A stretch of DNA of 32,742 nucleotides from a virus, in IMG/VR virus record IMGVR_UViG_3300025326_000139, positions 1 through 32,742 of that record. One strand, 5' to 3'. The number at the start of each line of letters is the position of its first letter. The first letter of the stretch is position 1. Positions 14,862 to 24,624 of this stretch are shown in pieces. Position numbers and translations under genes: made by a program. Under the pieces are notes generated by a model, which was not told the DNA's origin, searched no databases, and saw only the letters and a list, made by a program, of their open reading frames with translations.

Positions 14862-14900
14862 ATTGACAAAAGTTATTTATTTATGGTAGTAATTAGATAT

Positions 14901-15017
14901 ATGACAGATTTACTTATAGCAATTTTACTGATCGCAATATTAGGTTGGGTAGCAATACCTATACTTGGAGTCATAGTGTTATTGGCCTTAATAGGAAAAG
15001 CTCTACCGCCACACTAG
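14901..15017 (+). CDS. 38-residue hydrophobic peptide on the opposite strand
   Basis: A + strand frame in the only sizeable gap (152 bases) of the leftward late cassette. From ATG 14901 it encodes MTDLL, then a hydrophobic run of about 28 residues (ILLIAILGWVAIPILGVIVLLALIG) with one Pro, and ends KALPPH. It overlaps the stop of the next - strand gene by four bases. A perfect TTGACA at 14863-14868 could be a -35 element; TAGTAA at 14887-14892 is a weak -10 at 18 bases. Longer forms starting at 14817 overlap the fibre gene. It may be a membrane peptide of lysis or exclusion type, or chance. Confidence 0.4.
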   Translation: MTDLLIAILLIAILGWVAIPILGVIVLLALIGKALPPH

Positions 15018-16558
15018 CGTATTATTTTGTTAGCTTCTTCTGATATACCTCTTGCTTTTTTTAACGTTCCCTGCTTTGAAGCTTCTCTTAACCCACCAAA
15101 AAGCCCAGATTTTTCACCCAAAATATTTAAAGCTTTACCAGCAATACCACTCACACTTGTTGGTATTCCCTCAAGTAAAGCTCTCGCACGTGGGTCATCA
15201 AATAACTCCATGGTAAACTTAGCGAGGGTTGCGTCATGTGACAGGTCTATACCTGTTCTTTTTTTAACAAATTCAAATATTTCTTTTGACTTCGAGCCTG
15301 CTGGTGAAAAAAATTGTTTAACTAACGAAGCACCACGAACAGGTACCCCATCTACAACCTCACCTAAAGATTTATTTAACGCCTCAAGCATCCTCGAATA
15401 GTCCGAGTATTGTTTATTTAAGTCTCTATACGCTTTTGGTAAACTGTTTTTTAACTCACCATTTAGTTTGCCAATAATAGATTTGAGTTTTAAGTCTGTC
15501 TTAGAACCAGTCGGAATTGTAAGGTCTCGATTACCTTTATATAGGATGTCCTGTACTTCGTCGATAGCTTTATCGGCATCTAACTTAGTACGTACACTTT
15601 TCAATTTATCAAGAACAGTTTTTGAAATGTTATCGCCTAATCTATTTACCTCTAAAATTGCAGTGCGCACAGGTGCTGTAAAATCTTCTAGACCAATCTT
15701 TGCCTGATTTATAATTGAAGTCTTAGACTTACCAATTGATGCTCTTTGTTTATTAAGTTGTTCGGCTGCATCACTTAATTTCTCTCCTACCTTTTCAAAA
15801 CCTGTTTGTGCCCGAGGATCAATAACAGCTTTTTCTGCAATTTTAACATACTCATCTAAATGATCAGGTTTTACCTCTCTTAATATTGTTTTAACTTTTT
15901 CATCTGGCTCTAGTGAAATTATATCAATAGCTTTTGCTTTTAAGTTAGCAGGTAAATTTGAAACTCCTACTTTGACTTTTGCGCTTAGTTTACCGACCTC
16001 TTCCAACCCTTCCAGACTTTTATTTGCAACTTTTTTTGATACTTTCAAACCAGACCCAAGAACCTTTGAAGCTGGCAATAATCCGAGGATGTTCAAAGCA
16101 GCCTCTAAATCCTTAGCTGCGGGTAAGTTAGTTTTACGCAGTTCTTCATATTGTTGTAGTTTTTCTTGAACTTTTCCAACAACCTTCTGACCAGTTTTTG
16201 TCTCTAGTGCGATTGAAGCAACGTCTCTGATTGGCTGCTCTACAACATCTGGAAGCGAACGAAATGCACCTGTAGCGCCTTCCATAACCACATCACCAAC
16301 GGCACCAGCTGCCTGACCGACACCTTGTCCAAAAGCTTCAAAAGCACCTATTTTACCTGACTTATACAGACCTGCTGTTTCTTTTAAACCACCATATCTT
16401 TTTAAAGTGTCCTCTTTAAGTCGGCTAAAAATAGAATCTGTTTTAGTTTTTGCAGATTCTTCTTGATTTTTCATCATATAATCACCGACAGTTTTAATAC
16501 CTGAAGGACTCTTCTGAAAATACTTGTTTGCCTTGTCTAGTTGTTCTTGAGTTAGCAT
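15014..16558 (-). CDS. Internal virion / ejection-type protein
   Basis: A 514-residue, mainly helical, Lys/Ala/Leu-rich protein. It contains a Gly/Ala-rich segment at about 70-100 (FEAFGQGVGQAAGAVGDVV), several long helices with Lys-Leu patterns (KAKAIDIISLEPDEKVKTILREV), and no Cys. It has no membrane helix. The position after the CHAP-containing virion protein and before the fibres matches internal core proteins of podoviruses, which are injected with the DNA. I do not recognise a family. An alternative is a tail-associated structural protein. ATG 16558 lies four bases past the previous stop. Confidence 0.55.
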   Translation of the reverse strand: MLTQEQLDKANKYFQKSPSGIKTVGDYMMKNQEESAKTKTDSIFSRLKEDTLKRYGGLKETAGLYKSGKIGAFEAFGQGVGQAAGAVGDVVMEGATGAFRSLPDVVEQPIRDVASIALETKTGQKVVGKVQEKLQQYEELRKTNLPAAKDLEAALNILGLLPASKVLGSGLKVSKKVANKSLEGLEEVGKLSAKVKVGVSNLPANLKAKAIDIISLEPDEKVKTILREVKPDHLDEYVKIAEKAVIDPRAQTGFEKVGEKLSDAAEQLNKQRASIGKSKTSIINQAKIGLEDFTAPVRTAILEVNRLGDNISKTVLDKLKSVRTKLDADKAIDEVQDILYKGNRDLTIPTGSKTDLKLKSIIGKLNGELKNSLPKAYRDLNKQYSDYSRMLEALNKSLGEVVDGVPVRGASLVKQFFSPAGSKSKEIFEFVKKRTGIDLSHDATLAKFTMELFDDPRARALLEGIPTSVSGIAGKALNILGEKSGLFGGLREASKQGTLKKARGISEEANKIIR

Positions 16559-16562
16559 ATAT

Positions 16563-18812
16563 TTAGGATAAATTTACTTTTTTGAATCCTGTCATCTTTG
16601 AAACAGGTATTTCGTGTGTTCTAATCTCTTCAGGTGCCGAATTCACAAACCAATTTGAGTCTTTAACTGTTGCTACACCGTCCTTGATAGACATTATAAA
16701 TCCTATGTGTCCATATTTTTTATATGGCATTGTGAAAACCATGCCAGGCTCTGGTTCTTTAATCTTTGGGTCCATTTTAGCCATCTTTGAGGCAAAACTG
16801 TCCCCTACCCCAAGACCTGTTAGTTTATTCACAAATCTACCACATTGGCCACCTTTTGTGTCGTCAGGGATTACAGCAAGTTTTTGAACTGTGCCTTTTG
16901 AGGAGGTTTGCGACTCCGAACTAAAACCTTTTTTCTCTTTAAAGATGTCAAAATAATCGTTTATATCATCGCTGGGATTTGGATTCATTGATTCGAGAAA
17001 ACCATTAAACTCATCTTGTTCTTTTATCGTACCAAACTGTTTAAAAGTATCTGCATCTGCATATACTTCTTGTTGTAGTTGATTATAACCGTCAGGTCCA
17101 AGAACACGAATAAACTCGTTTTTCAACTCGTTAAGATTTTTCTGGCGTGTCTCTTCTGTTTGCCAAAATTTAGGGAGTAAACCTTTAAAGTGATCCAATT
17201 GTTCGTCAGTGTAGGCAGCACCAGTTTTAAGATTAGATATAATTTCGATCAAATCTCCCTCTCTAGCGGCATACTCTGAATCAAAGGCTTTACCAGTACC
17301 AAAGCTCTCTTGAGACTTTTTACTCAAAAGATCAACCGCTGAAATACCCGACATCATATTACTTTCGAGCTTTCGTTGTTCTGCCGACTTCTCTTTTAAA
17401 ATTGCTGGTTTTGTACCTGCATTAACTTGCTGTGCATAAAGTTTTAACTGAGCTTCCGTCACATAACCTTTCTTTAAAGCATCATTTAGTTGATACCCTG
17501 AAAGACCAAGACCACCTGCTGCGCTCTTTGCTTCGTCAGACTTTAGTTGATAATTCAAACCAAACTGTCTCTTCTCTTCATCAAACTGTTCTCTTTGGAA
17601 GTTAAACTTCTCTTGATCACGTAAGTTTTGTATTTCATCTTGTTTTTGTTGATAAAGGAATCTCTTTTGTTCTGTACCCATTTTTCTAACTTCATCAATA
17701 CGAGCGTTAACAAGACCTGTTAAAATCTTTGGATCAATACCTGAGTCTTGTGCATAGGACAAAATGTCTTCAGCGGTAGGCGACACAATCTCACCGTTTC
17801 CGTCGATATCTACTAATCCAGATGCAATTGCATTACCTATTCTTTCTTCTTGTTTTTGGTTATATGTTTCAACTTCTTGTTCAAATTTAATACCACTTTG
17901 TCTATCAACTTCTTTTTGTCTAATCTTCTCAGCTTCTTCGTTGACTTCCTTACGCATATCAGACAAGACTTTTGACTTTTCTGAAAGATAGCCTTGAGCA
18001 GCATTATACTTTTGATTTATAATCTTATAGTCTCTATCTTCAAAAGCCTTTCTTAAATCAGATACTGCTTTCGCTGCCAATGCATCAATTTCAGCAATTC
18101 TACCAATACCAACATTTACCGCATTTGCAATGTTACCAGTCTCTAGTTCAGGAGCATATCTACTCCGACCACTCACAATACCAAGTTGTTTAATACCAGC
18201 TTCATAATTTCTATTTGCAAGCTTTTGTTCTTCTTTGAGTTGGTTAAACTGAGCTTTTACAGCTTCAATTTCAGCCAGATCACTCGCACGAAGTGGAAAA
18301 GTACCAGACGACAACTTATCTATATCACTTTGATACTTTGTATATTCGTCATCAAGTCTTTTATTTATATCTTCCATTGGAGATGGAGTAATTTCTTCTT
18401 GACCAGTTAATTTTGAAATATCTTTTCCTAACTTTGCTTTAGCATCAGCCTCTTGTTGTCTCAAAGCTAAGTCGTCTTTGCGTTGTTGTTCAGATAAGGC
18501 AGTAGCGTCCTTTTTTGCTTTATTCTGTGCGTTTAACTCTTGTTGGCGCTGGATTTCAAGTTCATTTCTAGTAAGAAATTCTTTTTTCTTTCCTAAGTCT
18601 GTTATTGCTTTATCAGCAGTAACAATAGGAAGTGTCTTTTCATAAGCCATTTGTGCTCTTTGAAGGTCTTGATTTGGATTAAAAGCAGTCTGGGTTGTAC
18701 CAGGAGTTAACTTACCTTTAGAATCAGTTTGAGCACCTGCACGAACAGCAGAAAGTGGGACAGACTTTACATTCACTCCAGGTGTTATTGGTTGTTTTAA
18801 CGTAGTAGCCAT
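16563..18812 (-). CDS. Virion protein with C-terminal CHAP peptidoglycan hydrolase
   Basis: A 749-residue protein. About residues 50-500 are helical and rich in Lys, Glu and Gln, with long coiled coils. Residues about 645-749 form a CHAP domain: GGQCGRFVN with the catalytic-type Cys657, GMVFTMP, YGHIGFI with His702, and KDSNW with polar residues at 718-720 that could complete the triad. CHAP enzymes cut peptidoglycan amide or peptide bonds. Fusion to a long helical part, and its place in the structural cassette, point to a virion lysozyme used at DNA entry, like the internal core proteins of podoviruses. It is separate from the M23 lysin. Its 5' neighbour is the fibre gene at 18823-20514, ten bases away. 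Confidence 0.7.
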   Translation of the reverse strand: MATTLKQPITPGVNVKSVPLSAVRAGAQTDSKGKLTPGTTQTAFNPNQDLQRAQMAYEKTLPIVTADKAITDLGKKKEFLTRNELEIQRQQELNAQNKAKKDATALSEQQRKDDLALRQQEADAKAKLGKDISKLTGQEEITPSPMEDINKRLDDEYTKYQSDIDKLSSGTFPLRASDLAEIEAVKAQFNQLKEEQKLANRNYEAGIKQLGIVSGRSRYAPELETGNIANAVNVGIGRIAEIDALAAKAVSDLRKAFEDRDYKIINQKYNAAQGYLSEKSKVLSDMRKEVNEEAEKIRQKEVDRQSGIKFEQEVETYNQKQEERIGNAIASGLVDIDGNGEIVSPTAEDILSYAQDSGIDPKILTGLVNARIDEVRKMGTEQKRFLYQQKQDEIQNLRDQEKFNFQREQFDEEKRQFGLNYQLKSDEAKSAAGGLGLSGYQLNDALKKGYVTEAQLKLYAQQVNAGTKPAILKEKSAEQRKLESNMMSGISAVDLLSKKSQESFGTGKAFDSEYAAREGDLIEIISNLKTGAAYTDEQLDHFKGLLPKFWQTEETRQKNLNELKNEFIRVLGPDGYNQLQQEVYADADTFKQFGTIKEQDEFNGFLESMNPNPSDDINDYFDIFKEKKGFSSESQTSSKGTVQKLAVIPDDTKGGQCGRFVNKLTGLGVGDSFASKMAKMDPKIKEPEPGMVFTMPYKKYGHIGFIMSIKDGVATVKDSNWFVNSAPEEIRTHEIPVSKMTGFKKVNLS

Positions 18813-18822
18813 ATTTTGTTTT

Positions 18823-20514
18823 TTAAACTTCTTTAAGGAGTAAAATTACTCTACGAAAAAAGTATCCATTCTTAGAAGCATTTGCAGCAGTTGCTAAACC
18901 AAAAATAGGTTCAAAATTTGTTCCATCTGCACCAGGAAGATTAGTTGTATGAGTAGCAACCAAAGTACCATTTATATAAAATTTTATATTAGTACCAGAA
19001 GTAAAGTCCCAAGAAAAAGTATTAACCGCAGTCAAAGTAATACCTGCACTTACGTCAGTTCTAGTTTGAGTCACTCCATCTGCATTCGAAGCCCATATCG
19101 TTGCATCTTCAATAAAAATTCCAATATGTTTAGTAGTAGAGGTTCCATTCGCAGCGGCTATTGTCACTGCGCCACCAATACCTGCAAAAACATCTTGCGC
19201 AGTTATCTGACTTAAAACCATGCCGAAATACATTGAATGATTTTTAGTCCAGGCGGTAGCTACAGAATTAGAAGCGAATGTAGTGGTAGCAACGTTCCCA
19301 CCCTGACCAGTTGTAGCTGGAGTTTCAAAGTAAACTGTTGGAGCATATTCTGCAATAGTGCAAGCTGTAAAAACTGATTCACCAAACCCTGAAGAAGCTG
19401 TACGATCACAAAGATCTAAAAGATTTATCATTTGTCTGCCTGTACCTAAGGTTTGAAGAAGTACATTATTTAGACTATGAGTATGTAAAGTATCTGCGCT
19501 AGTAGTAGCACCAGTTGTAAGCGTTGTCGCATTTGCCTGAGACATTTTATCTAAACTTTGAATTTGAAACTTAGGGCCAACTGAGTCGTAAACGACTGTA
19601 ACCGTTTGACCTGCTTTTATATCATTGTCCTCAAGGACAGTTGCTCCGTTTTTTGTTATAGCTATTGCACCAAGTCCATTTACGTTCAAAGTAGCAGCTC
19701 CAGTGTTAGTAGTGGCTGCTTTAAAACGAACAGTCATACCAGCAACATAGGCCGTTGGTACAGGAGAAAGTGTTACCACGTAAGTGTCATTAGCTTGAGC
19801 GTCCACAGCATAAACCTCAGCAGCAGTTTGTAAACCTGTCTGAGTGACATACAAATTTCCTGCCCCAACAGCAATAGTTGTATTATTTCCAACCAACGCA
19901 TTGTTTTCTGCTTGCGTAGGTACTCGTCCATCGTTATCCCCAACAAAAATAGGTGTTACGGGATCCACTGGAGCAACAGATACACGTCCGATACCTTTTA
20001 CGATAGTCGAAGAGTCAGGGGAACCCGCAATTGCAATACCGTCAATATAAGCTTTATTAGCCGCATCAGTAGGATTTAAAGGTGTATCTGTAATTACTGG
20101 AGTAGCCCCAGTCGCAAAGGTCCAAATTTGATTTACAGTTTCGTTATCGTTCTTATTTGCAAAGTCATTATAGAAAGCTGAGGTGTTTGATATTACAAAG
20201 AATGCTCCGCCTGCATGAGATTTTGCTACATTAGCGACTTCTGTGTAAGGCGCAATAAAACCAACAGTGCTTACACCAGTCAGCGTAGCTGTTCCATTTG
20301 CATTTGGTGTAACTCCTGTAAAAGAAATTTGTTCTTCTTTTGTTCCATTACCTGGATCGATGGTTCCATATCCTTTTGTACCAAAATCTGTCATTGCAAG
20401 ATCTACTCCGTCAATGGTTTGAAATGAAGAAAGAATAACTGATCCTGCTCCAATAGCTACACCCGAACCAGCAAGTGTAAAAGGTTGGCTTTGTACAAAT
20501 AGTCTGTTATCCAT
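18823..20514 (-). CDS. Tail fibre-like protein with lectin-type C-terminus
   Basis: A 563-residue protein. The N-terminal part is beta-rich. The segment WTFATGATPVITDTPLNPTD-AANKAYID, at about residues 130-160, is a pattern I know from phage fibres. The middle contains TLNVNGLGAIAITKNG, a typical fibre module. The final 200 residues (from CDRTASSGFG) resemble a concanavalin-like jelly roll, with NTFSWDFTSGTNIKFYINGT and GYFFRRVIL, plausible for glycan binding. It follows the nozzle-like gene by 27 bases. It may be the proximal fibre or a separate receptor-binding protein. No enzymatic motif seen. Confidence 0.7.
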   Translation of the reverse strand: MDNRLFVQSQPFTLAGSGVAIGAGSVILSSFQTIDGVDLAMTDFGTKGYGTIDPGNGTKEEQISFTGVTPNANGTATLTGVSTVGFIAPYTEVANVAKSHAGGAFFVISNTSAFYNDFANKNDNETVNQIWTFATGATPVITDTPLNPTDAANKAYIDGIAIAGSPDSSTIVKGIGRVSVAPVDPVTPIFVGDNDGRVPTQAENNALVGNNTTIAVGAGNLYVTQTGLQTAAEVYAVDAQANDTYVVTLSPVPTAYVAGMTVRFKAATTNTGAATLNVNGLGAIAITKNGATVLEDNDIKAGQTVTVVYDSVGPKFQIQSLDKMSQANATTLTTGATTSADTLHTHSLNNVLLQTLGTGRQMINLLDLCDRTASSGFGESVFTACTIAEYAPTVYFETPATTGQGGNVATTTFASNSVATAWTKNHSMYFGMVLSQITAQDVFAGIGGAVTIAAANGTSTTKHIGIFIEDATIWASNADGVTQTRTDVSAGITLTAVNTFSWDFTSGTNIKFYINGTLVATHTTNLPGADGTNFEPIFGLATAANASKNGYFFRRVILLLKEV

Positions 20515-20541
20515 ATAGAATTTTTATTAAATAACTTCTCT

Positions 20542-22665
20542 CTACTCTTTTATCGAATTATTCTGATCACCCGCTAACAGAATCTTTGGCCCAAAGGCTA
20601 GTATCTGCCATTGTTGGTCTACTTCGTTACTTGAAAAAGATATTTGCTGTTCATAGAAATATTGTTCTGGGAATGTCCGAATCCATCGAAACTTCGGAGG
20701 TAAGGCATTTGGATCAGTAGTAGTACTCGAAGTTCCTAGTCCTTTCTTTCCAAGAGATGTTTTACCAAGAGAGGCATCATTGGATGGTGTACACACAAAA
20801 GTACTAGTACCAGCTATATTATAACTTGTTTCCGTTGCGCATCCATCAATTTCATAAGTCACACCAAGGGATAGAAGTGTATTTGAACTAATATAACCTT
20901 CAACAAATACTTCATTCACACCCTTCTTCATTGAACGAGTACCAAAGTTATTATAAGAAAATACCGCGCGTGCATCGATAGGTAATCCATTATCGTTATA
21001 CCCATCAAATAGTTTATATGTTTCTCCAACTTGATAAGAATGTCCATACAGCTCACCATCTATAATAGCAAATCTTGATATTGGCATTATCTGTGGTGAC
21101 TCCCAAAATTTATTCGTCAAATTAAATATGCGAACAGTATTTTCAGCTGGTACAGCTATATAAATAAAGTCTCTATGATACGCAACAGAACAATCTGTAA
21201 AATCGTATGTGTCGAAATCATTTTTTATAGAATTTGAAATATCTTCTGTTTGTTGTGTCAAGACAACATTTTGAACACGACCCAAAGTATTCAATGTTGG
21301 TTCATTTGTGATAAAGACAATATCATTCCGTATTTTTGATATAGCGGCTTGACTTTTGGCAGCCTGCAAAGAAGTTGTCTTAAGACGTTCTATTTCAAAA
21401 GATTCTTTTGACAGATCAGATGAGAGAGTAAATTTAGTTTCATACCACTGATCCTTCCCTGCTGTCACAGTCATTTTGTTTTCTTGTGGAATAAAGCCGA
21501 CAGGTGTTCCATCTAATGTAACTAAAGCACCCTCACCAACCACTCGAACAGGTGAAGTAAAAGCAAAAGATTTATAGTTGTTTACTTTAGAGATATACAC
21601 AGACCTATCAGTTAGAGAACCAATATAAATCTGATTTCGTAAGTTAGAGATAAGAGCATTTGCAAAAGTGGGTGGGAAACTAGCTAAGCCAGCATTGGGC
21701 ATGGTTTTCACTTTCTGGTGAATTATAGCTCCGACAGCATGCCCCCCTAGAGTAGGATTTGGTGTTACTCCTGTAAGCGTTGTCGTTCCAGCTCCACCGC
21801 TATATGAATACGTTATCCCGTCTATAACTACTTGATTTACAAAGTAATTTATAAACCCCGTGCCAATAGTTACGTTATTTTGTGCAACACCACCCGCATT
21901 GGAAATTTCAAAGTAATTTGCTCCACTTCCTGTAACTGTAAATACACCGTTATTTGCAGCATTAAAATTCTGAGCAGCAATATAGATTGTCATTCCAATA
22001 GGAAGAAGGGCTAAAGTGATAAGAGGATCAGTCCCAGTACCATCATAAGTATATCTGAAAGTTGTACCTGCTGGGTTCGTTATATCAAATTGTGTTGTGT
22101 TATCACCCAAAGTAAGGTTTGAGCTATAGAAATTCTCTTCTGCCCAAAATGGTGCTCCTTCTTTCGTTATAGTTGTAGCAGTTGCGGCTGAAAAAGTAGT
22201 TATCCCACCACTCCATTCATAAATATTGGTTGATCCGTCAACAAAAAGAAGAAAATCAGCCTTTTCGGTATCAAAATCCCAGAATGTAGTGAAATTAAAA
22301 GCCACTGAGGTCAGTGATGTCATTAAATCTCTCCAAGTTACTGTATCATCAGAAGCAACATACCGATATTGTAACTTTCCATCAGCTACACCTGTTTTAA
22401 ATCCAGCCCGTAGATGACGGGCTTGCCCTATATGTATATCCCAGTCGTATGAGGCTAGAATTGGGGCTATGGCGGTGTTTGCTTGCCCATCAAGTGTGAA
22501 GCCCTGTCTTGATGCAACTCGCTCTTCTGTGGTCGTTAAAACGTTCTGCGAACCAACAACAAGAACACCAGGAGGTAAATTAGTCTTATCCTCACGGTGT
22601 CTATACCCTAAGTTGTAGTTAGTAACGAGAGAAAAATCATCTCCACCACCAGTTTGTTTCGGCAT
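20542..22665 (-). CDS. Tail nozzle-like protein (tail tubular B type)
   Basis: A 707-residue protein rich in beta strands. It opens with SLVTNYNLGYRHREDKTNLP and a segment with GVLVVGSQNVLTTTEERVASRQG, which I associate with podoviral nozzle or tail tubular B proteins (family of T7 gp12 and relatives). The middle includes stretches in the order expected of a propeller (NQIYIGSLTDRSVYISK, FIYIAVPAENTVRIFNLTN). It lies right after the adaptor-like gene, with one base between, in the order found in podoviruses. The assignment rests on position and on general likeness; no invariant motif is available. Confidence 0.55.
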   Translation of the reverse strand: MPKQTGGGDDFSLVTNYNLGYRHREDKTNLPPGVLVVGSQNVLTTTEERVASRQGFTLDGQANTAIAPILASYDWDIHIGQARHLRAGFKTGVADGKLQYRYVASDDTVTWRDLMTSLTSVAFNFTTFWDFDTEKADFLLFVDGSTNIYEWSGGITTFSAATATTITKEGAPFWAEENFYSSNLTLGDNTTQFDITNPAGTTFRYTYDGTGTDPLITLALLPIGMTIYIAAQNFNAANNGVFTVTGSGANYFEISNAGGVAQNNVTIGTGFINYFVNQVVIDGITYSYSGGAGTTTLTGVTPNPTLGGHAVGAIIHQKVKTMPNAGLASFPPTFANALISNLRNQIYIGSLTDRSVYISKVNNYKSFAFTSPVRVVGEGALVTLDGTPVGFIPQENKMTVTAGKDQWYETKFTLSSDLSKESFEIERLKTTSLQAAKSQAAISKIRNDIVFITNEPTLNTLGRVQNVVLTQQTEDISNSIKNDFDTYDFTDCSVAYHRDFIYIAVPAENTVRIFNLTNKFWESPQIMPISRFAIIDGELYGHSYQVGETYKLFDGYNDNGLPIDARAVFSYNNFGTRSMKKGVNEVFVEGYISSNTLLSLGVTYEIDGCATETSYNIAGTSTFVCTPSNDASLGKTSLGKKGLGTSSTTTDPNALPPKFRWIRTFPEQYFYEQQISFSSNEVDQQWQILAFGPKILLAGDQNNSIKE

Positions 22666-22666
22666 A

Positions 22667-23875
22667 TTAGAACCATCTATTTATAATATTTCTATACCCT
22701 GGACTCGGCTTCGCATAATATAGTTGTTTAGGCTTTTGGATTTCACTTTTATACATTGCTTTATATCTCTGTACTCCTTCGTTATATTTTGTAAGAAAAA
22801 ACTGTCCATCATATTGTAACGCATTTCTTCCTTGCTGTTGTTGCGAAGCCAGAAATGCTACTTGATAAAACATTATATTAAATGACTCAGTATCAAGATT
22901 GACTAAGTTAGAGTCATCAGTGACATTTTCTTGATAAGCTCCAGTAATAGCGTCTCTAAACAAATATTTTGAGTAATATTCAACCTCTAGTATTGTACCC
23001 ATTCTTGAGGCCCAACTATTCACAAGAACACCTGTTTGAAGTGTTGTGTCGTAAGTGAATGTAATTCTTCCATAATCGATGGCAGAAGCATCAGGAGCAC
23101 CAACCGTTGCTGCTGTTCTCCAGTCAAAAGCAAGAAGATTCCACCCATCACTAAACGCATTGCTCGCCTGATCTACAGAAACAGATTTCGAATAATAGTC
23201 TCCAGCAGTAGATCCCCACCGTAACTCAATAGTCGTAACATCTGCTCCTGTAGGAAGATAAACAAATATAAATTCTGTTCCTTGATTCACCTGATCAGAT
23301 AAATCTTGTGCCGTCATTGTCGAGTTTTCAATATATCCAGTGGCTTGACCAGCATCTAAATTAAATTGAACTGAACCACCAAAGTTTATGAAGTTTATAT
23401 TGTTTGTTTCGATACTTGATGCTCCACCACCTACTGAGAAAGTACCGTTATCTGTAACACCTGAAATTTGATTAACCACCGTACCTTGAGGTAACAAAGG
23501 AGAGTTAATTCTGATAGTTTTTACAGAAGCATTAAAATTGATTGTGAACTGATTATTAAACGTCCACGATTTGAGCACATCAAACTGTTGATTATAGTCT
23601 TGATTATAGACATCCCGTGGATAACGAGTAGTTTGGGGTCGAATGTCGATTATTTTATTACCTTTTACATCTGTTGGCAGTGCGTAGTCATATACTTGAT
23701 AAAAGATCTGATTTGCGAGTTCAGTTATACGTTTTGTTTCTTGTGGGTCAATATCTAAAAGAAGTTGTCGTGCCGCACGGTTAATAAGACCATCCAAATT
23801 AGTAATCTGGTTAGTTGTTGTCCCGTGCAAAACCCCTTCGAGATCACTTTTTAGATTAACTATACTGTATGACAT
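22667..23875 (-). CDS. Head-tail adaptor-like protein (tail tubular A type)
   Basis: A 402-residue protein. The first 60 residues are helical (LKSDLEGVLHG, LDGLINRAARQLLLDIDPQETKRITELA), then YDYALPTDVKGNKIIDIRP. A strand-rich insertion with WTFNNQFTINFNASVKTIRI follows, and the end is helical with FNIMFYQVAFLASQQQQGRNAL. This plan of helical ends around a beta insertion fits head-tail adaptors of short-tailed phages. Gene order supports it: portal, capsid, adaptor, nozzle. Its start overlaps the stop of the HNH gene by 16 bases, so translation may be coupled. Confidence 0.55.
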   Translation of the reverse strand: MSYSIVNLKSDLEGVLHGTTTNQITNLDGLINRAARQLLLDIDPQETKRITELANQIFYQVYDYALPTDVKGNKIIDIRPQTTRYPRDVYNQDYNQQFDVLKSWTFNNQFTINFNASVKTIRINSPLLPQGTVVNQISGVTDNGTFSVGGGASSIETNNINFINFGGSVQFNLDAGQATGYIENSTMTAQDLSDQVNQGTEFIFVYLPTGADVTTIELRWGSTAGDYYSKSVSVDQASNAFSDGWNLLAFDWRTAATVGAPDASAIDYGRITFTYDTTLQTGVLVNSWASRMGTILEVEYYSKYLFRDAITGAYQENVTDDSNLVNLDTESFNIMFYQVAFLASQQQQGRNALQYDGQFFLTKYNEGVQRYKAMYKSEIQKPKQLYYAKPSPGYRNIINRWF

Positions 23876-24624
23876 ATTTTTCTACCTTTATTTAGATAAG
23901 TATCAGTTTTTTTATGACATTCTCTACAAAGAGTCCTACCGTTTGATATATCCCATAACTCTCTGCATTCACGCGCTTGTTCCGTTGTGTTTATATTGTT
24001 CTCTTTAACTATGAACATGTATCTTTTAACGTGATCAACTTCCATTTTCTTTCTCTGTTTTTCTTTATTTCTAAAACCACATATTTGACAAGTCCAATTA
24101 TCTCTATCCAATACAGATTTTCGCCATTCAATGTATTCAGGAAGTTCCATTATCCTGTTTCTGAGAGGTTTAGTTGCTTCTTCACCTTTGAAAACTGGAC
24201 TTCCAGATCCACGAGTTCCTAACGCCCAGCACGTTCTTGAACAAAATTTTGACTTTTCCGATCTATACTTCTGTACAAGGTAGCTCTTGGAACAAACAAT
24301 GCAAAATTTATCTACACTATTCCACTTTGGGTGATTTTTACCAGATTTTTCTGGAAATTTCATACCCTTATGTAAACCGTGTCCAATTTTTAACCCTGAA
24401 ATATTCAACCGTTTTTTCATGACTAAATCATACTGTATGTCCTTGTTCCAAGGTCTCATTGTACCATTTCTAGCTGGATTATTTGTTTGATCTTGTTTTG
24501 TAATTCCTGTAACTTTTAAAGAACAAATTTTAGAACAATACTTTTTATTTTCCCAATAACTTTTTGATTCATTTACTTTTTTGTAAAAAACATTATCGCA
24601 TATCAGACACTTTTTTGATTCCAT
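23860..24624 (-). CDS. HNH homing-type endonuclease
   Basis: A 254-residue protein with two N-terminal zinc knuckles, each C-x2-C with a later C-x3-C: Cys6/9 with Cys30/34, and Cys108/111 with Cys128/132. The HNH domain follows at about 165-240: CQIC (179, 182), the VDHVK core with Asp197-His198, SNGRTLC with Asn228, and CRECH (233-237). HNH homing endonucleases cut DNA near their own insertion site and spread as free-standing genes. Insertion between the capsid and adaptor genes, and overlap with the latter, fits. The start ATG sits at the base of a strong hairpin (24624-24655). Whether it cuts the same locus in relatives is not visible. Confidence 0.85.
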   Translation of the reverse strand: MESKKCLICDNVFYKKVNESKSYWENKKYCSKICSLKVTGITKQDQTNNPARNGTMRPWNKDIQYDLVMKKRLNISGLKIGHGLHKGMKFPEKSGKNHPKWNSVDKFCIVCSKSYLVQKYRSEKSKFCSRTCWALGTRGSGSPVFKGEEATKPLRNRIMELPEYIEWRKSVLDRDNWTCQICGFRNKEKQRKKMEVDHVKRYMFIVKENNINTTEQARECRELWDISNGRTLCRECHKKTDTYLNKGRKICHTV

